Below are positions 11,654 through 23,793 of a DNA stretch of 64,000 nucleotides, piece after piece (position 1 is the first letter of the stretch; each line of letters opens with the position of its first letter). Source of the stretch: Zingiber officinale (lineage: Eukaryota > Streptophyta > Magnoliopsida > Zingiberales > Zingiberaceae). The translations under genes were made by a program, and so were the position numbers. The notes below the pieces were generated by a model, which worked only from the letters and a program-made list of their open reading frames with translations, made no database searches and had not been told where the DNA came from. The DNA lies in the NCBI RefSeq assembly GCF_018446385.1, contig NC_056002.1:31854636-31918635 (forward strand). The letters are read 5' to 3'.

Positions 11654-13057
11654 CCATTGTCCATTTGATCAGCCGCCTGAACGCCTTTGGATTCAGGAGG
11701 ACTCTACCCAGAGGGTTGTTGGTCATTACTATGATTGTATGTGCGAGGAAGTATTGGTGAAGCATCCGAGCGGCAAGCACCAAAATAAAGGCAAGTTTCT
11801 CAAGACCAGTGTAGCGGGATTCAACATCTTTTAAAATATGGCTCAGGAATACACTAGTTGTTCATCGTCGTTCTGCCCACCAACGTCGAACTGACAGCGT
11901 TCTCGGTTGAGGACAAATAAATGCGGAGCGACTCGCCGGCGGTTGGCTTAGATAATACAGGCAAGGAATTCAGATATGCTTTTAGTTCTTCAAACGTCCG
12001 GTTGCATTCTTCATTCCATTGGAAGTTGGTAGCTCGACACAGTATCTTGAAGAAAGGAAGGCTCCGGTTGGTAGACTTGGAGATGAACCGAGATAAGGCA
12101 GTTATCCGACCGGTGAGGCGCTGAGCTTTCTTCAAATTCCTTGGTGGCGGCATATCTTACAGTGCCTTCACCTTACTAGGGTTTGCCTCGATGCCCCGCT
12201 CGGTGACTATATAGACGAGGAATTTTCCCCCCTTTGCGCCGAACAGGCACTTGCTCGGGTTCATCTTGATTCCGTATGCACGGAGTATATGACAAGTTTC
12301 TTCTATATCTGCATAGAGATCAGCAGCTCGAAGGGACTTGATGAGTATGTCGTCGACATATACCTCCATGTTTCATCCGATCTGCTTCTAGAACACCTTA
12401 TTCATAAGCCGCTGGTAGGCAGTCCTGACATTCTTTAGTCCAAACGGCATCACGTTGTAACAGTAGGTATCGTCCGCCGTGATGAAACTTACCTTCTCTT
12501 GATCCTCTCAGGCGAGCGACACTTGATGATACCCCTGATATGCATCCAGTATGCATATTAACTTGCACCCTGCTGTGGAGTCCACCAACTGGTCGATCCT
12601 TGGTAATGGGTAAAAGTCCTTCGGGCAGGCCTTGTTGAGGTCTCGAAAGTCAATGCAGACCCTCCACTTGTTGCCCGACTTCGAGACCAACACCACATTC
12701 GCGAGCCAGCTCGGGAACTGGACCTCTCGGATGTGGCCGGCTTCCAACAGCTTCTCTACTTCAGCTCCAATGATCTGATTCTGCTCAGCAATGAAGTCCC
12801 TTTTCCTTTGCTTTACCGGCCTAATGTCTAGCCGGACGTGGAGCTCATGCTGCGCTATGCTCGGGGAAATGTCGGGTAGTTCATAAGTAGACCAGGCGAA
12901 GACATCATGATTTTGCTGAAGACACCTGATCAGTTTGGCCTTTTGCTCAGCTTGTAGGTTGCTCGCTATGAAAGTCGTTGCCTCCACTCGCCCAGGGTTT
13001 ATCTGCACCTCTTCTTTCTCTTCATAAACTAAAGTGGGAGGTTTTTCGGTTATGGCG
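11654..13057 (-). pseudogene. Gypsy A reverse transcriptase and RNase H
   Basis: Read downward from 13057, the translation gives the RT N-terminal part (VFAWSTYELPDI, then VLVSKSGNKWRVCIDFRDLN, YPLPRIDQL and DAYQGYHQ). The catalytic VYVDDIL follows near 12360, then the connection (GIKMNPSKCLFG) and the RNase H start (FQWNEECNRTFEELK, then YFLAH and NPLGR motifs up to 11654). In-frame stops occur near 12508, near 12370 and before 12153, and a frameshift lies near 11850. The RNase H is cut at 11654, where the copia element sits, and resumes at 2230. The gypsy assignment is secure; the product is dead. Confidence 0.93.
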
Positions 13058-13062
13058 TTTAC

Positions 13063-13944
13063 TGTTGGTCCCTTTGGAGGCCGGCAAGAGGGGAGGGGTG
13101 AATTGCCCTACAAATATTAAACACAAAATCTTTCTCGGATATTCAACTAATTAACAGACACTTGTAATAAAAAAGAAGAGACTAAATTGAAAGATCAGAC
13201 ACAAGAGGGTTTACTTGGTTTGCAATCAGAGGATTGCTAATCCAAGGCAAAGATGGCGCACTATCTGATTCTCCTCTGGGCGGAGTAGCCTCTTACAGCG
13301 TTGACAGTACAAAAGAATAGAAAGCACAGAAAGAAATGAATTACAAGTGAGTTAAATAATCTGTGCAAACCAGTGTTATATTTATAGCACTGGTCGGGGT
13401 GCCCCGAAGGGGTTCCGGGCACCCTGGGGGGATAAAAATTTATCCCCCAACGTTCAAATCAAGTTTGACTCAATTTGGTCAACATCTTCAGTCCGGGCGC
13501 CCCGGTCAGCTCCGGGCTCCTCGGACCCCAAAAGTCAACTCTGGTTGACTTTTTCCGTCAGGTCGCTCTGCTTTGGTTCAGCTCGTCTCGGTCCGGGTCT
13601 TCAACTCCGGCTCCGCTAGCTTGGGTGATCTCGGCCATCCGGAATAGGGCTCACCCGAACCCAAGTTCCGGCCTTCTCCTCGAGCAACCTTCCTTCCCGG
13701 TTTCTCGTCCCTCGAACGCCACACACGTTCTTCTCATCCACCGGTGTATTCTTCCGCGGTCACCTCGTCCCTCGGACGCACCGAGCCCGTCGACTCTCTC
13801 CCCGTGCCGTTCTTCTCGCTAGCCGCGTCTTCCGCTTGACTTCCTGTGTTTCTAAGCTCCTGCACACTTAGACACAAGGGTTAAACAAACGCATGACCTA
13901 ACTTAGCTTGTTTGATCACATCAAAACACCTTGGGGTTCCAACA
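13063..13944 (-). repeat. 3' LTR of gag-only element (882 bp)
   Basis: The LTR starts TGTTGGTCCC and ends GGTTCCAACA on the + strand. It carries a TATA-like box (tatttata at 13379-13386, read on the minus strand). It matches 16277-16538 plus 19355-20015 with scattered differences. The other copy has an extra GC-rich block of roughly 36 bp around 19540-19580. Confidence 0.92.
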
Positions 13945-13958
13945 ATCTCCCCCTTTTT
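13945..13958 (-). other. Polypurine tract of gag-only element
   Basis: The run atctccccctttt on the + strand reads as a purine tract with AAAAGGGGGAGAT on the minus strand, directly before the 3' LTR. This is the expected place and composition for plus-strand priming. Confidence 0.8.
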
Positions 13959-13960
13959 GA

Positions 13961-14973
13961 TGTGAGCAACCCAAGTTAAGTTAGGGTAAACATATGCAAT
14001 AAAAACAATTTATATTCAAATAAGTTCAAATATTTTTCAATTGAAAAATTATATTACCTCCCCCTAGACTTAACATACTTCTCCCCCTTTGATCACAAAA
14101 AAATTGGGGTTATAAACAAGTCTAAGGTAAATTCTAAAAAAAATTTTAAGTGTAATAAAATTTTAAAAATGTCTAAATAAAGACACTCTTCAGAATTTTT
14201 CTTTTGAAGAAAAAAATTTAAGTAAAACATTTTTCTGAAAAAAACAGTCATAAGTGTTAACAAAATTTTCTAAAATTTTAAGTTTGAAACTTATTTCAAC
14301 ATTTCCTAAATTTTTTTTTTCTAATTTTCAGAAAAAAATTTCTAAGTTAATATTCATAAGAAACAATTCTAAGTCAATTTTTTTAAAAAAAATCTAAGGC
14401 AATATTATCATAAAAAAATTCTTAGTCAATTTTTTTTTAAAAAAAAAAAATCTTAAGGCAAAAAAAAAAATATTCTAAGTTAACTTTCATAAATAATTTC
14501 TAAGGTAATTTTTAAAAAAATTTCTAAGTCAAGTTAAAAAAAATTTAAATATTTTCTAACACAAATTGAATAACTCTTTTAAAGCATTAAGTAATTTAAA
14601 TTAATGCTTTTCCAGTTAGTCAATTAAAATTTTCATTTTAATACTTGACTTCCAGGTCGTGGCGAGGCACTAGGCCTTCTTGGTTATTGGAGCAACAACC
14701 ACTTCCTTAGACAAAGTCTCATAATGAAATTAGTTGTTTAATTTCCTTGCTGAAAATGCTAAGTCTAATTTTAATTTTAAATTAAACAGGTTTTTGGAAC
14801 CCAGTAGAGGTTCCTACCTACAGAATTAACCAAGTATTTCCTAGGTACATAGATTTTTGATATATTTCTAATTTGACTTTGATGAAATCTATAATACCAA
14901 TTTAAACCTCTATCATTTCTAAAAGTACAAATATTTAGACCATTAGATTTTTTCAATCTTTCTATTTCTTCTT
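13961..14973 (-). other. AT-rich non-coding interior of gag-only element
   Basis: This kilobase is very AT-rich, with many poly-A and poly-T runs (notably 14090-14560) and no credible reading frame. It replaces the position where pol would be expected in an autonomous copia element. A short segment near 14655-14715 (gtggcgaggcacta...) resembles part of the copia A LTR U5 region in reverse (compare 24355-24420), hinting at shared ancestry of untranslated sequence. That is inference. Confidence 0.6.
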
Positions 14974-16221
14974 TTAGTTTTTCATTTTCAATTTTTCAAA
15001 ATCCTCTATAAAACATGATTTTGCCAATATTCTTTTTGTTTCTAAAATTCCATTTTCTAATTTGGTATTTTTATTTTCTAATTTGTACATGGATTTTTCC
15101 ATTACCTTAATACCAAAGTAAAATTCATCAGGTGGTAAGAGGCATACCTCACTTACCATATCATACTTGAAGCCTGAATCTCCCCCTGCTTCGCTACTTC
15201 CATCTGAGGTCGCTCCCCCTTCATCGATGCTGGGTTCTGATGTACTCTGTCCTTCGTAGCTTGCCATCAGTTCTATCCCGACATATTCTTGAATCTCGAA
15301 CTCAGATGAAGAAGTGTCGTCTCAAGTAGCTTTTAGGTTCTTGTGCTTCTTGGGAATCTTGCCTTTGTCCTTCTTTAGTTCTGGGCAGTCTTCTTTTAGG
15401 TGTCCTTCCTTTTGACACTGGTAGCAACGCATCCTTCTTCTATTTCTTGGATTCTTTTTATTCTGCATTTCTTTAAATTTATTAGCTCTAAAAAACTTTT
15501 TAAAGTTTCTTACCATGTACGCTTCCTGATCATCCTCTGAGTCTGACTCGGGTTCATCCCTTTTGGTTGCGTTTAGTGCAATCATCTGGCTTGATTCCTT
15601 TGTTCCTGCACACCTGGTTTCATGCAATTCAAGAGTGGAAAACAGTTCTTCCAAACTACTTACCTCCAGGTCTTTCGAAATGTAGTAGGCGTCGACGATT
15701 GATGTCCATTCTGAAGTTCTGGGAAACGCATTGAGTGCGTAGCATATTGTGTCCCGATTTGTAACCGTTTCTCCGAGGTTCTCGAGACCAGTAACTAGTT
15801 CTTTTACCTTCGCGTGTAAATTGACTGCCTTCTCACCTTTTTCCAGACGTATGTTCATCAGCTTGTTCTGGAGGATGTCTCTTCTAGCGAGCTTTGCTTC
15901 GGACGTGCCTTCGTGGAGTTCCAGGAACTTCTCCCAGAGTTCTTTAGCGGATGAATAACTTCCGATGTGGTTAACCTCTTGAGGCGGTAACACGCTCAGT
16001 AGGTGATATTCCGCACGGCTGTTTGCTACAGACTCATTCTGCTCCTTCTTTGTCCAGTGGCTCTCTTCTTTTTCTTCTCCGTCTTGATTCATCGGAGCTA
16101 CAAAACCATACTTCATAATAGACCGAAGTTCAAAATCAGTTCTTAGGAATACCTCCATACGTCGCTTCCAGTCTGCGAAGTCCCCCTTGAATTTTGGTGG
16201 AACGATGCTTGGTCCGACCAT
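14974..16221 (-). pseudogene. Gag of the gag-only element, one in-frame stop
   Basis: From the methionine at 16221 (MVGPSIVPPKFKG) the frame runs 299 codons to a TGA at 15324-15322. It then continues in the same frame for 18 codons into a further open stretch ending at 14974, about 416 codons in all. It contains the UBN2-type capsid fold (DWKRRMEVFLRT, ELWEKFLELHEG, LEKGEKAVNLHAKVKELV) and a zinc knuckle CYQCQKEGHLKEDC at residues 266-279. The tail is Ser/Asp-rich and ends in a Lys-rich region. The frame is also open upstream of 16221 through the primer-binding site into the LTR, but this cannot be the natural start. Apart from the one stop it is remarkably intact. Confidence 0.88.
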
Positions 16222-16262
16222 CTTGTTGCTATGATCGGCGATTAGTCCTCTTGAAGCGTCTT

Positions 16263-16274
16263 GCTCTGATACCA
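16263..16274 (-). other. Primer-binding site of gag-only element
   Basis: gctctgatacca on the + strand is TGGTATCAGAGC on the minus strand, two bases from the 5' LTR end at 16277. It matches initiator-Met tRNA. Its orientation fixes the element on the minus strand. Confidence 0.95.
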
Positions 16275-16538
16275 CTTGTTGGTCCCTTTGGAGGCCAACA
16301 AGAGTGGAGGGGTGAATTTCCCTACAAAAATTAAACACAAAACCTTTCTCAGATATTCAACTAATTAACAAACACTTGTAATAAAAAAGAAGAGACTAAA
16401 TTGAAAGATCAGACACAAGAGGGTTTACTTGGTTTGCAATCAGAGGATTGCTAATCCAAGGCAAAGATGGCGCACTATCTGATTCTCCTCTGGGCGGAGT
16501 AGCCTCTTACAGCATTGACAGTACAAAAGAATAGAAAG

Positions 16539-19354
16539 TGTAAAATATCGAAAATATACGAATATTAATAAGAGAATTTTCCAGAATTTTTGGAAATTTT
16601 TCGAAAATTTTTCGGAGCTCGTATGGATGAGTTAACGGGGACAAGAACGGGGCTGGGAAAAAGCCTGTTTAGGCGACCCATTTAAGCGAGGAATTGTTTC
16701 TTTTATAAATTCCTTATTCCTTTTCTTTTTCATTTATTTTCTTTTTCCCTGTGCCTAAACTTCCTTCTCACCCAACCCTACTCGCGCCGACGCCTCCCTC
16801 CCCTCGCGCTCGTGACTGTGCCCTAACCGCCGGCCCGACGGTTTCTTCCTCGCCGAAACCTGAAATCCCTCGACCACTTCTCTTCTCCTCTGCCCATTGC
16901 CCCTCGTGGAGGTTCCTCAGACGATTCTGCTCCTTCCTCGCTTGCCCTAGCGAGCCATTCACTGTCGCCCGCAACTCATAGTGCTGGCCAAATTCTTCTC
17001 CTCGTCGACATTCGAGTCGTCGCTGGTGCCCTAGCCTCAGCCGCGACACCCATCTCCACGGTGTCACCTTGCAGTACAACGCCGAGCTTTCTCCCCTCTG
17101 TGCTGCTAGCGACCCTCACAGCCGACAGTTTCGTGCTGCCCTTCTACTTTTCTGCCGCTTCTCCTCAGCCCTAGCCAATGCTGCCGGAGTAGTGCCGACG
17201 GTCGCCTCCTTTGTGCCGGCAACCGAGTCTAGCGCCAGCTGTTCTTCTCTGCCCTAATCTGCCGCCGGCCGAGTTCCTACTTCCCGCACGAAGCCAGTAC
17301 ATCCGAGCCCTAGCACTGTTGTTGGCCATCAGATTCGACCCAAAGTCGTTGTTGATACCCTGGTTCACCCCTATACGGTGGGTTTCTTCCATTTCCGGTC
17401 AAGGGTAAGCTGCTAGTGTGAAATTGGGATCTGATTTTATACATTTTGTTAGGTTTTTGATCACCTCAGTGGAGGGTTTCCAACAGCTACCTCATCCTGT
17501 AGCAATCAACTTTGACTGTGAATTGAGGTAAGATTTAGGGTTTTGATCTTTGTGGTAGATTATTGCTAGTGTGTTAGCAATAATTATTGATTTAGGTTTA
17601 GAAGGTATATAACGGTGTAGTTGGGGGTTAATGAAACTAACCCTAACTGGTCAGTGGATTAGAAATTAGTTTAGCTATTTGCTTATACTTAAATTTAGCT
17701 AAACTATACGGTTTATTACAGGACTTTGATTCGAAACGAGCATCTCGACGTCCGAGTTGGACCGGACCGATCTTATTTTCCTATTAGAGGCGGGTACTTT
17801 GACTTATGTCTTTGATATGCATAATAATATGTTTAACATATAGCAGTGATTGTGTAATCATTTTGTTCGGTTGGTCACTACATGATAGTTACATGGTTGC
17901 TTGTTTATTTATTCTGCACTACATATTATTTACCTAATCATATATGCTTTAGGTAGTGACCCAACCACATGCTATGTTATCTTCTGGATCTAGGGTTTAT
18001 TTGATGCCCTATCTGATTTGTGTACCTTCTATCTGATACATCTTCCAGTGGTACACACTTTGTATTATTTATTTGGTCATTACTATGTTATTCATGAGAT
18101 TGTCATGCTTAGTGTCATGCATTATGATTGCATGCTGTGCGATTGTCGGCTCCACTATGGTTGAGCCCATCGCCAGTTACATGTACTGCACACGCCACCA
18201 CCCATGGATTAGTGGTATATCAGGCAGGTGTGTGGCGGTTCTGCTGTTTGGCTCCGTTGGTCAGGTGACTCAGCGTGGTAGCCGGCAGTCAGTTCCGCTC
18301 TGTTTGGCTCCGTTGGCATTTAGTGTAGCAGCGTGGTAGCCGACAGATGGTGGACTCTGTTTGGCTCCGTTGGTCAGTTGACTCAGCGTGGTAGCCGGCA
18401 GAGATATCCTCCCCGTCATCGTGTACCGGGAGATGAGAGCATTGAGCTCCCCCATTTATGATTTGGGGTCAGAGGACAGGAGTACTCCGACAGCATCCCG
18501 TCCACTCGGTCGCTCATCAGGAGCAGTGATGTCAGAGTGCACGGTCACCATATGCATTTATTGCATTTATTGTTTGTGATTGCTGCATTTACTTGCTGCA
18601 TTTATATGGATGCATATGATTGACATGCATACAGGATTATGACTTCCCCGGTCTGACGACCCTGTTACCTTTGTACTTTGATTCCGGTTAGTACAGTTAT
18701 CTCCTGATTTCGTTTCAGTTGCATTTATCCTTCTTGTATTCAGGAGACTGTACGCATGATTAGTGTTGTCTGTTATTTGTTTTATTATGCATATCAGTTG
18801 TACATGCTGAGTGTTGGACTCACCCCATTTCCATTGCTGATATATTTTCAGGTTGAGGCTGTCAGGAGCAGTTCCAGTCGCTGGTTCCCACAGCATGTAG
18901 TGCTAGTCCTCTGCTAGTTTTGAGTTGTTATTTTATTTTAGTTTTTCTCTATCAGACTTTGTTTTAGTCTTGTTTTGGATTTTACATATGGATATTGTAT
19001 GGAATCCTTCCGTTTGATGGACTTTTGGTATGATTTGGATTTTATTCTACTACATGCCTGCCTGGACGGCAGAAGAGGTGAGTTCGTCAGATTTGAGCTT
19101 TACGAGTGTAGTTGAGTAGGGTGGATTTCGAGTCAGAGTACTATTGTTTGTGATTACTATTATTAGCTGCGTGGTTGTGACAGCCAGAGGCTGAATATCT
19201 ATATAAACTGCGTGGTGATTGTTTTTACTTATTGTTAAAATTCCAGCTGCCTGTGGCTGAGGTATATGTGTTATGTAGAAGTTTCAGATTGTCCGCCGTA
19301 CAGGGGAGATGCTGCCAAAATTTCTTCGGACAGGGACTCCTCTGGGGCGTGACA
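16539..19354 (+). mobile_element. Solo LTR, Del/Tekay-like family (2816 bp)
   Basis: The segment starts TGTAAAATATCG, ends GGGGCGTGACA and is flanked by gaaag on both sides (16534-16538, 19355-19359). The GGGGCGTGACA end and the long LTR are typical of Del/Tekay chromovirus LTRs. The same start, end and internal layout recur at 38954-42006. A GC-rich zone (16750-17400) holds several unrelated short reading frames on both strands that I do not treat as genes. No internal retroelement domain is present, so it is a product of LTR-LTR recombination. Confidence 0.85.
18240..18405 (+). repeat. Three ~57-bp repeats inside the solo LTR
   Basis: tgtttggctccgttgg recurs at 18245, 18301 and 18359, each followed by gcgtggtagccg and cag. 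The related solo LTR at 38954-42006 has a comparable but different set at 40850-41045, so local repetition is a feature of this LTR family. Confidence 0.8.
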
Positions 19355-20020
19355 GAAAGCATAGAAAGAAATGAATTACAAGTGAGTTAAATGATCTGTG
19401 CAAACCAGTGTTATATTTATAGCACTGGTCGGGGTGCCCCGAAAGGGTTCCGGGCACCCTGGGAGGATAAAACTTTATCCCACAACGTTCAGATCGAGTT
19501 TGACTCGATCTGGTCAACATCTTCGGTCCGGGCGCCCCGGAGGGTTCCGGCGCCCCGGAGGGGTCCGGGTGCCCTGGTCAGCTCCGGGCGACCCGAACCC
19601 CAAAAGTCAACTCTGGTTGACTTTTTTCATCCGGTCGCTCTACTTCGGTTCAGCTCGTCTCGGTCCGGGTCTTCAACTCCGGCACCGCTAGCTTGGGTGA
19701 TCTCGGCCATCCGGAATAGGGCTCACCCGAACCCAAGTTTCGGCCTTCTCCTCGAGCAGCCTTCCATCCCGGTTTCTCGTCCCTCGAACGTCGCGCACGT
19801 TCTTCTCGTCCACCGGTGTACTCTTCCGAGGTCACCTCGTCCCTCGGACGCACCGAGCCGTCGACTATCTCCCCGTGTCGTTCTTCTCGCTAGCCACGTC
19901 TTCCGCTCGACTTCCTATGTTCCTAAACTCCTGCACACTTAGACACAAGGGTTAAACAAACGCAGGACCTAACTTAACTTGTTTGATCACATCAAAATAC
20001 CTTGGGGTTCCAACATTTAC

Positions 20021-21387
20021 CTCGAGTCAGGGAGCTTTCCGAGCGAACTTAGCCTCCGCCTTTACCATTTCGACATAGCAGCGCCGAGCAGCCAGTTGAT
20101 CTCCTTTGACTTCTCCGACCCGATCCTCCACAGGGAACTTGATCTTCTGGCAATAGGTCGAGACTACCGCTCAGAATTCGTTGAGGGTCGGTCGACCCAG
20201 AATGACGTTATAAGCTAATGGGGCGTCCACGATGATGAAGGTGGTGGTAGTCTTGGTCCTTCGGAGCGGCTCCTCTCCGAGTGATATGACCAACCTTGTC
20301 TGACCAATCGGCTGGACCTCGTTGCTGGTGAACCCGTACAAAGGGATTGTCATCGGTAACAACTCGGCCCGGTCGATCTGGAGCTGGTCGAAGGCCTTCT
20401 TGAAGATGATGTTGACCGAGCTCCCTGTGTCAATAAATATGCGATGAATAGTGTAGTTGGCAATTACCGCACAGATAATGAGGGTGTCATCGTGCGACAC
20501 TTCAATCCCATCAAGATCCCTGGGGCCAAAGCTGATTTCGGGCCCATTCGCCCTCTCTTGGCTGCATCCTATAGTATGTACCTTCAATTGTCGAACATCT
20601 GACTTTTGGGCTCAGTTGGAATCCCCGCTGGTTGGTCCATCAGATATGATGTTGATCTCACCCCGAGCGACGTTACTTTGGTTTTCCTCCTCCCGAGCGG
20701 AGTGCCTGACCCGCTGGCGTGGGACTTGTTCCTTGCTTGATGATGATGCTGCCGCTCAGGGGATCGCCTGGTCTCCTCTCGCCGTCCGACGCTCAACCAC
20801 CTGTATCGCAGGTCGGGGGAAGGTGATCGGCGACGATAACCCCTGGGAGTTGGCTGAACGACCGTAGGGATTCCGCGACAGTCGCGGGTGTTGTGGGTTG
20901 CCAATTAGTGAAAGGCACAAAACATAGGAGTCCATACCTTTCTCTTGGGCCTTGGCTGTTCGGAAACCACGTGTTGGACGATGTGTAGCCTTGCTTATGC
21001 GGTCGTGCCACATCGGCTCGGGGCCCTCTCGGAGGCTGGTGGCTAGTCGGCGGCCTTCGTTCGGCGTGCACCGTTGGTTCTGATGGCGCTTCCTTCCTTC
21101 GGGCCGCCTGAGCTTCCTCCACGTTGATATACTCGTTGGCCTTCTTCAACATATGGTCGTAATCACGGGGTGGCTTCCTGATGAGCTAGCGGAAGAAGTC
21201 CCTGTCGATGAGCCCTTGGGTGAAGGCATGCATCATAGTTTCAGACGAGACCATGGGGATGTCCATGGCCACATGATTAAAGCGTTGAATGTAGGCCCGC
21301 AGAGTCTCCCTCGACCCTTGCTTCATAGAGAACATACTGACACTAGTCTTCTGATAGCGCCTGCTGCTCGCGAAGTGGTGGAGGAAG
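20021..21387 (-). pseudogene. Gypsy A gag C-terminal half and protease
   Basis: Reading down from 21387, the frame gives FLHHFASSRRYQKTS, RAYIQRFNHVAMDIP and MMHAFTQGLIDRDFFR, the conserved middle of Tat-type gag. An in-frame stop near 21185 and a frame continuing from 21152 follow. A zinc-knuckle-like CAFH...THNTRDC lies near 20920-20870 in a shifted frame. The aspartic protease follows at 20587-20171 with the catalytic FIDTGSSVNII and the flap and C-terminal part ending NVILGRPTLNEF. The tail continues to 20021, where the gag-only element interrupts it. Protease would cleave the gag-pol polyprotein. Stops and shifts make it inactive. Confidence 0.9.
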
Positions 21388-23793
21388 TGTTAGAGTGTAT
21401 ACTAAAAGCCTAAGCTTTTGTAAACATTTATTTTGAATAAAGAATCACATTTGGTCAAATTATCTACATTTATTTTTAGTTGTTCAATTAATTTATATTT
21501 TAGATAACATAGTATGTGGTGTTACATACAGAAGATAATGTTATCAATACCTTATAAATTATAAACAGTAGCTCACGACCAAAATGGAAAGGAATAAACC
21601 ATTGGAAGGTCGTAGTGTAATTAGGTATTAGTTTATCTTAATTATATAATTACACTAGTACACTTAGAGTGTATTGAGTAGGACCATCAGATGTCGTTTC
21701 TTTTATACTGACTTTATAAAGGAACAAAACCTCAGTTATTATGGAAGTGTGTGTTCTTAATCTTAATATAATAACAAGCACATATATTTGATATTTATTT
21801 CTTTAATTTATCAATGGGTGAGATTTAGTTCGATAAATCAATAAGCCTGATAAGTTGGGAAATGATATTACTTATAGTGTGTGTTGTTGATTATAGAAAG
21901 AAACTGTGTCCTAGTGATCTAGGTTGATAATGTCCCTAAGAGGAGCTCATAAGGATTTTCATGTTAAACCCTGCAGGTGGACTTAGTCCGACATGACGAT
22001 AAGATTAAGTGGTACTACTCTTGGACTAAGATATTAATTAAATGAGTTGTCAGTAACTCATTTAATTATTGAACATTCGACATCTTAAACACAGGGAGAC
22101 TAACACACTCATAATAAGAAGGAGCCCAAAAATGTAATTTGGGATTGGTGCGGTGGTTCAATAATAGTTCTCTAGTGGAATGAATTATTATTGATAAAAT
22201 TAAGTTGTGTGTTCGGGGCGAACACGGGATGCTTAATTTTATCAGGAGACCAAAACCAATTCCTTCTCTCAGTCCCTATCGTAGCCTCTTATTTATAGAG
22301 TACTATACCCACCTATACCCAGCTTCATACCCATGTTGTAGGGGCCGACCAAGCTAGCTTGAGGACCAAGCTAGGGTCGGCCAAGCCTTGATCCATGGGT
22401 GGCCGACCCTAGCTTGAACCCAAGCTTAGGTGGGCGGCCCTATTAAATTAGAAAAGAATTTTAATTTTAAAATTTTCTTATGTAGAAGATATAATTTATT
22501 GGAGAGATTAAAAATTAAAATATCTCTTTTAAGTTTCTACAAAAGATTAAGAAAAGAGATTAAATCTCTTTCCTTATTTGTAGATTGAAAGAATATTTTA
22601 TTTTTCTTCTTTATAAATTATTCACATGTTGAAAAATTAAAATTATAGAAATTTCTTTTTATCAACCATGAAGGGATTTTAAAGGGAAATTTTATTTTTC
22701 TAAAATTTCCGGAGACAAATAAGGAATTTTAATTGGTTGATTGAAAATTATCTTATTTGTTCATCCATGAGGTGGCTGGCCATGACATGGGTAATTAGAA
22801 AATTTTATTTAATTTTTCTTAATTAATTCATGTCAAGGAAAGTTAAGGAAATTTTATTGTAATTAAATTTCCTTATTTGCCAAAGTTAAAGATTATAAAA
22901 GAGGGGGTTTTGGGTGCCTTCAAGGTGAACAACCTCTATTATTTTTCTCCCTCTTTTCTTCCTTGTTGTGGCCGGCTCTTCCCTTTCTCTTCTCTCCATC
23001 CTTGTGGCCGAAACTCTCTTCTCTCTTGGAGATCAAGTGGTGGCCGGATCCTAGCTTGGTGAAGAAGGAGAGAAAGCTTGCATCCCTTGGAGCTTGGTTG
23101 ATGGAAAAAGATCTTCATCCTTTGGAAGTCTTGCTTGGCCGAAACTTGAAGGAAGAAGAAGAAGGTGCTAGGTGGTCCTCGTCTCGGAAGATCATTGCCC
23201 ATACAACGTCTGAGATTAGAAGAGGAATACGGTAGAAGATCAAGAGGTCATTATCTACTAAGTAAGGTATAACTAATATTGTTTTCCGCATCATGTTAGT
23301 TTTATCTCCATGTAAAAATACCAAATACAAGAAGCATGCGATTCTAGTTTTTCGAATTAGTTTTCGAAATTGTGTTCTTTTGTTTTTTTTTCTTTTCCTT
23401 GTGATTTGATTGTTCTTAGAGGTTAACCTAGGGTTACTATGGGAAGGTTAAATATTTAATTTCCTTAAAAGGTTTTATCTAGTCAGTGGTGGTTGCTCTC
23501 ATATCCAAGAAGACCATGTGCCTTGCCATGCAGTACTCGAAGCCGATTTTGGAAATAGATATTTAATTGTCTTCGTGACCTAGGTGATTTGGATCGAACG
23601 TGTTAAGTTCCGCAGGAGATCCAAGTCTAAACTTAAAAGAACAAATAAATTAAACTTAGGATCAAACGTGTTAAGTTCCGCAGGCGATCCAAGTTTAATT
23701 TAAAAGAACACATGGTAGCTAGGAAAAGGTTCAGACCTTTGTACAAAATTTTTGTACAGTGGAACCATTAGGTTTTCCGAGTAGCAACCAACA
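21388..23793 (+). mobile_element. Solo LTR of the copia A family (2406 bp)
   Basis: It starts TGTTAGAGTGTATACT, ends GCAACCAACA and is flanked by ggaag (21383-21387 and 23794-23798). It aligns along its whole length with 9230-11653. The counterpart of the 118-codon reading frame has lost its ATG (aaggtgaacaacctc at 22923). No internal domain remains, so homologous recombination between the two LTRs removed the body. It interrupts gypsy A gag. Confidence 0.95.

Larger units (their letters stand above)
13063..20015 (-). mobile_element. Gag-only LTR retroelement inserted in gypsy A
   Basis: Two LTRs (13063-13944 and 16277-20015, the latter split by a later insertion) begin and end in TGTTGG/CCAACA and are flanked by the TSD tttac (13058-13062 and 20016-20020). 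On the minus strand, a Met-tRNA primer-binding site follows the 5' LTR at 16274-16263 and a polypurine tract precedes the 3' LTR at 13958-13945. The only coding content is a gag-like frame (16221-14974). No protease, integrase or RT is visible in the 2.3-kb interior. This fits the class of non-autonomous elements called TR-GAG, which would need the polymerase of a relative. It inserted after gypsy A. Confidence 0.9.
16277..20015 (-). repeat. 5' LTR of gag-only element, split by solo LTR
   Basis: The LTR parts are 16277-16538 and 19355-20015. Between them lies a 2816-bp insertion with its own TSD gaaag. Without the insertion and one TSD copy the LTR would be about 918 bp, against 882 bp for its partner. 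A TATA-like tatttata occurs at 19414-19421. A GC-rich ggcgccccggag motif is repeated near 19530-19570. Confidence 0.9.

Noticed and set aside
16751..17408. Several overlapping 60-100-codon frames on both strands
   Set aside because: They lie in the GC-rich part of a solo LTR, overlap each other on both strands and have Arg/Ser/Pro-rich low-complexity translations. High GC explains the lack of stops.
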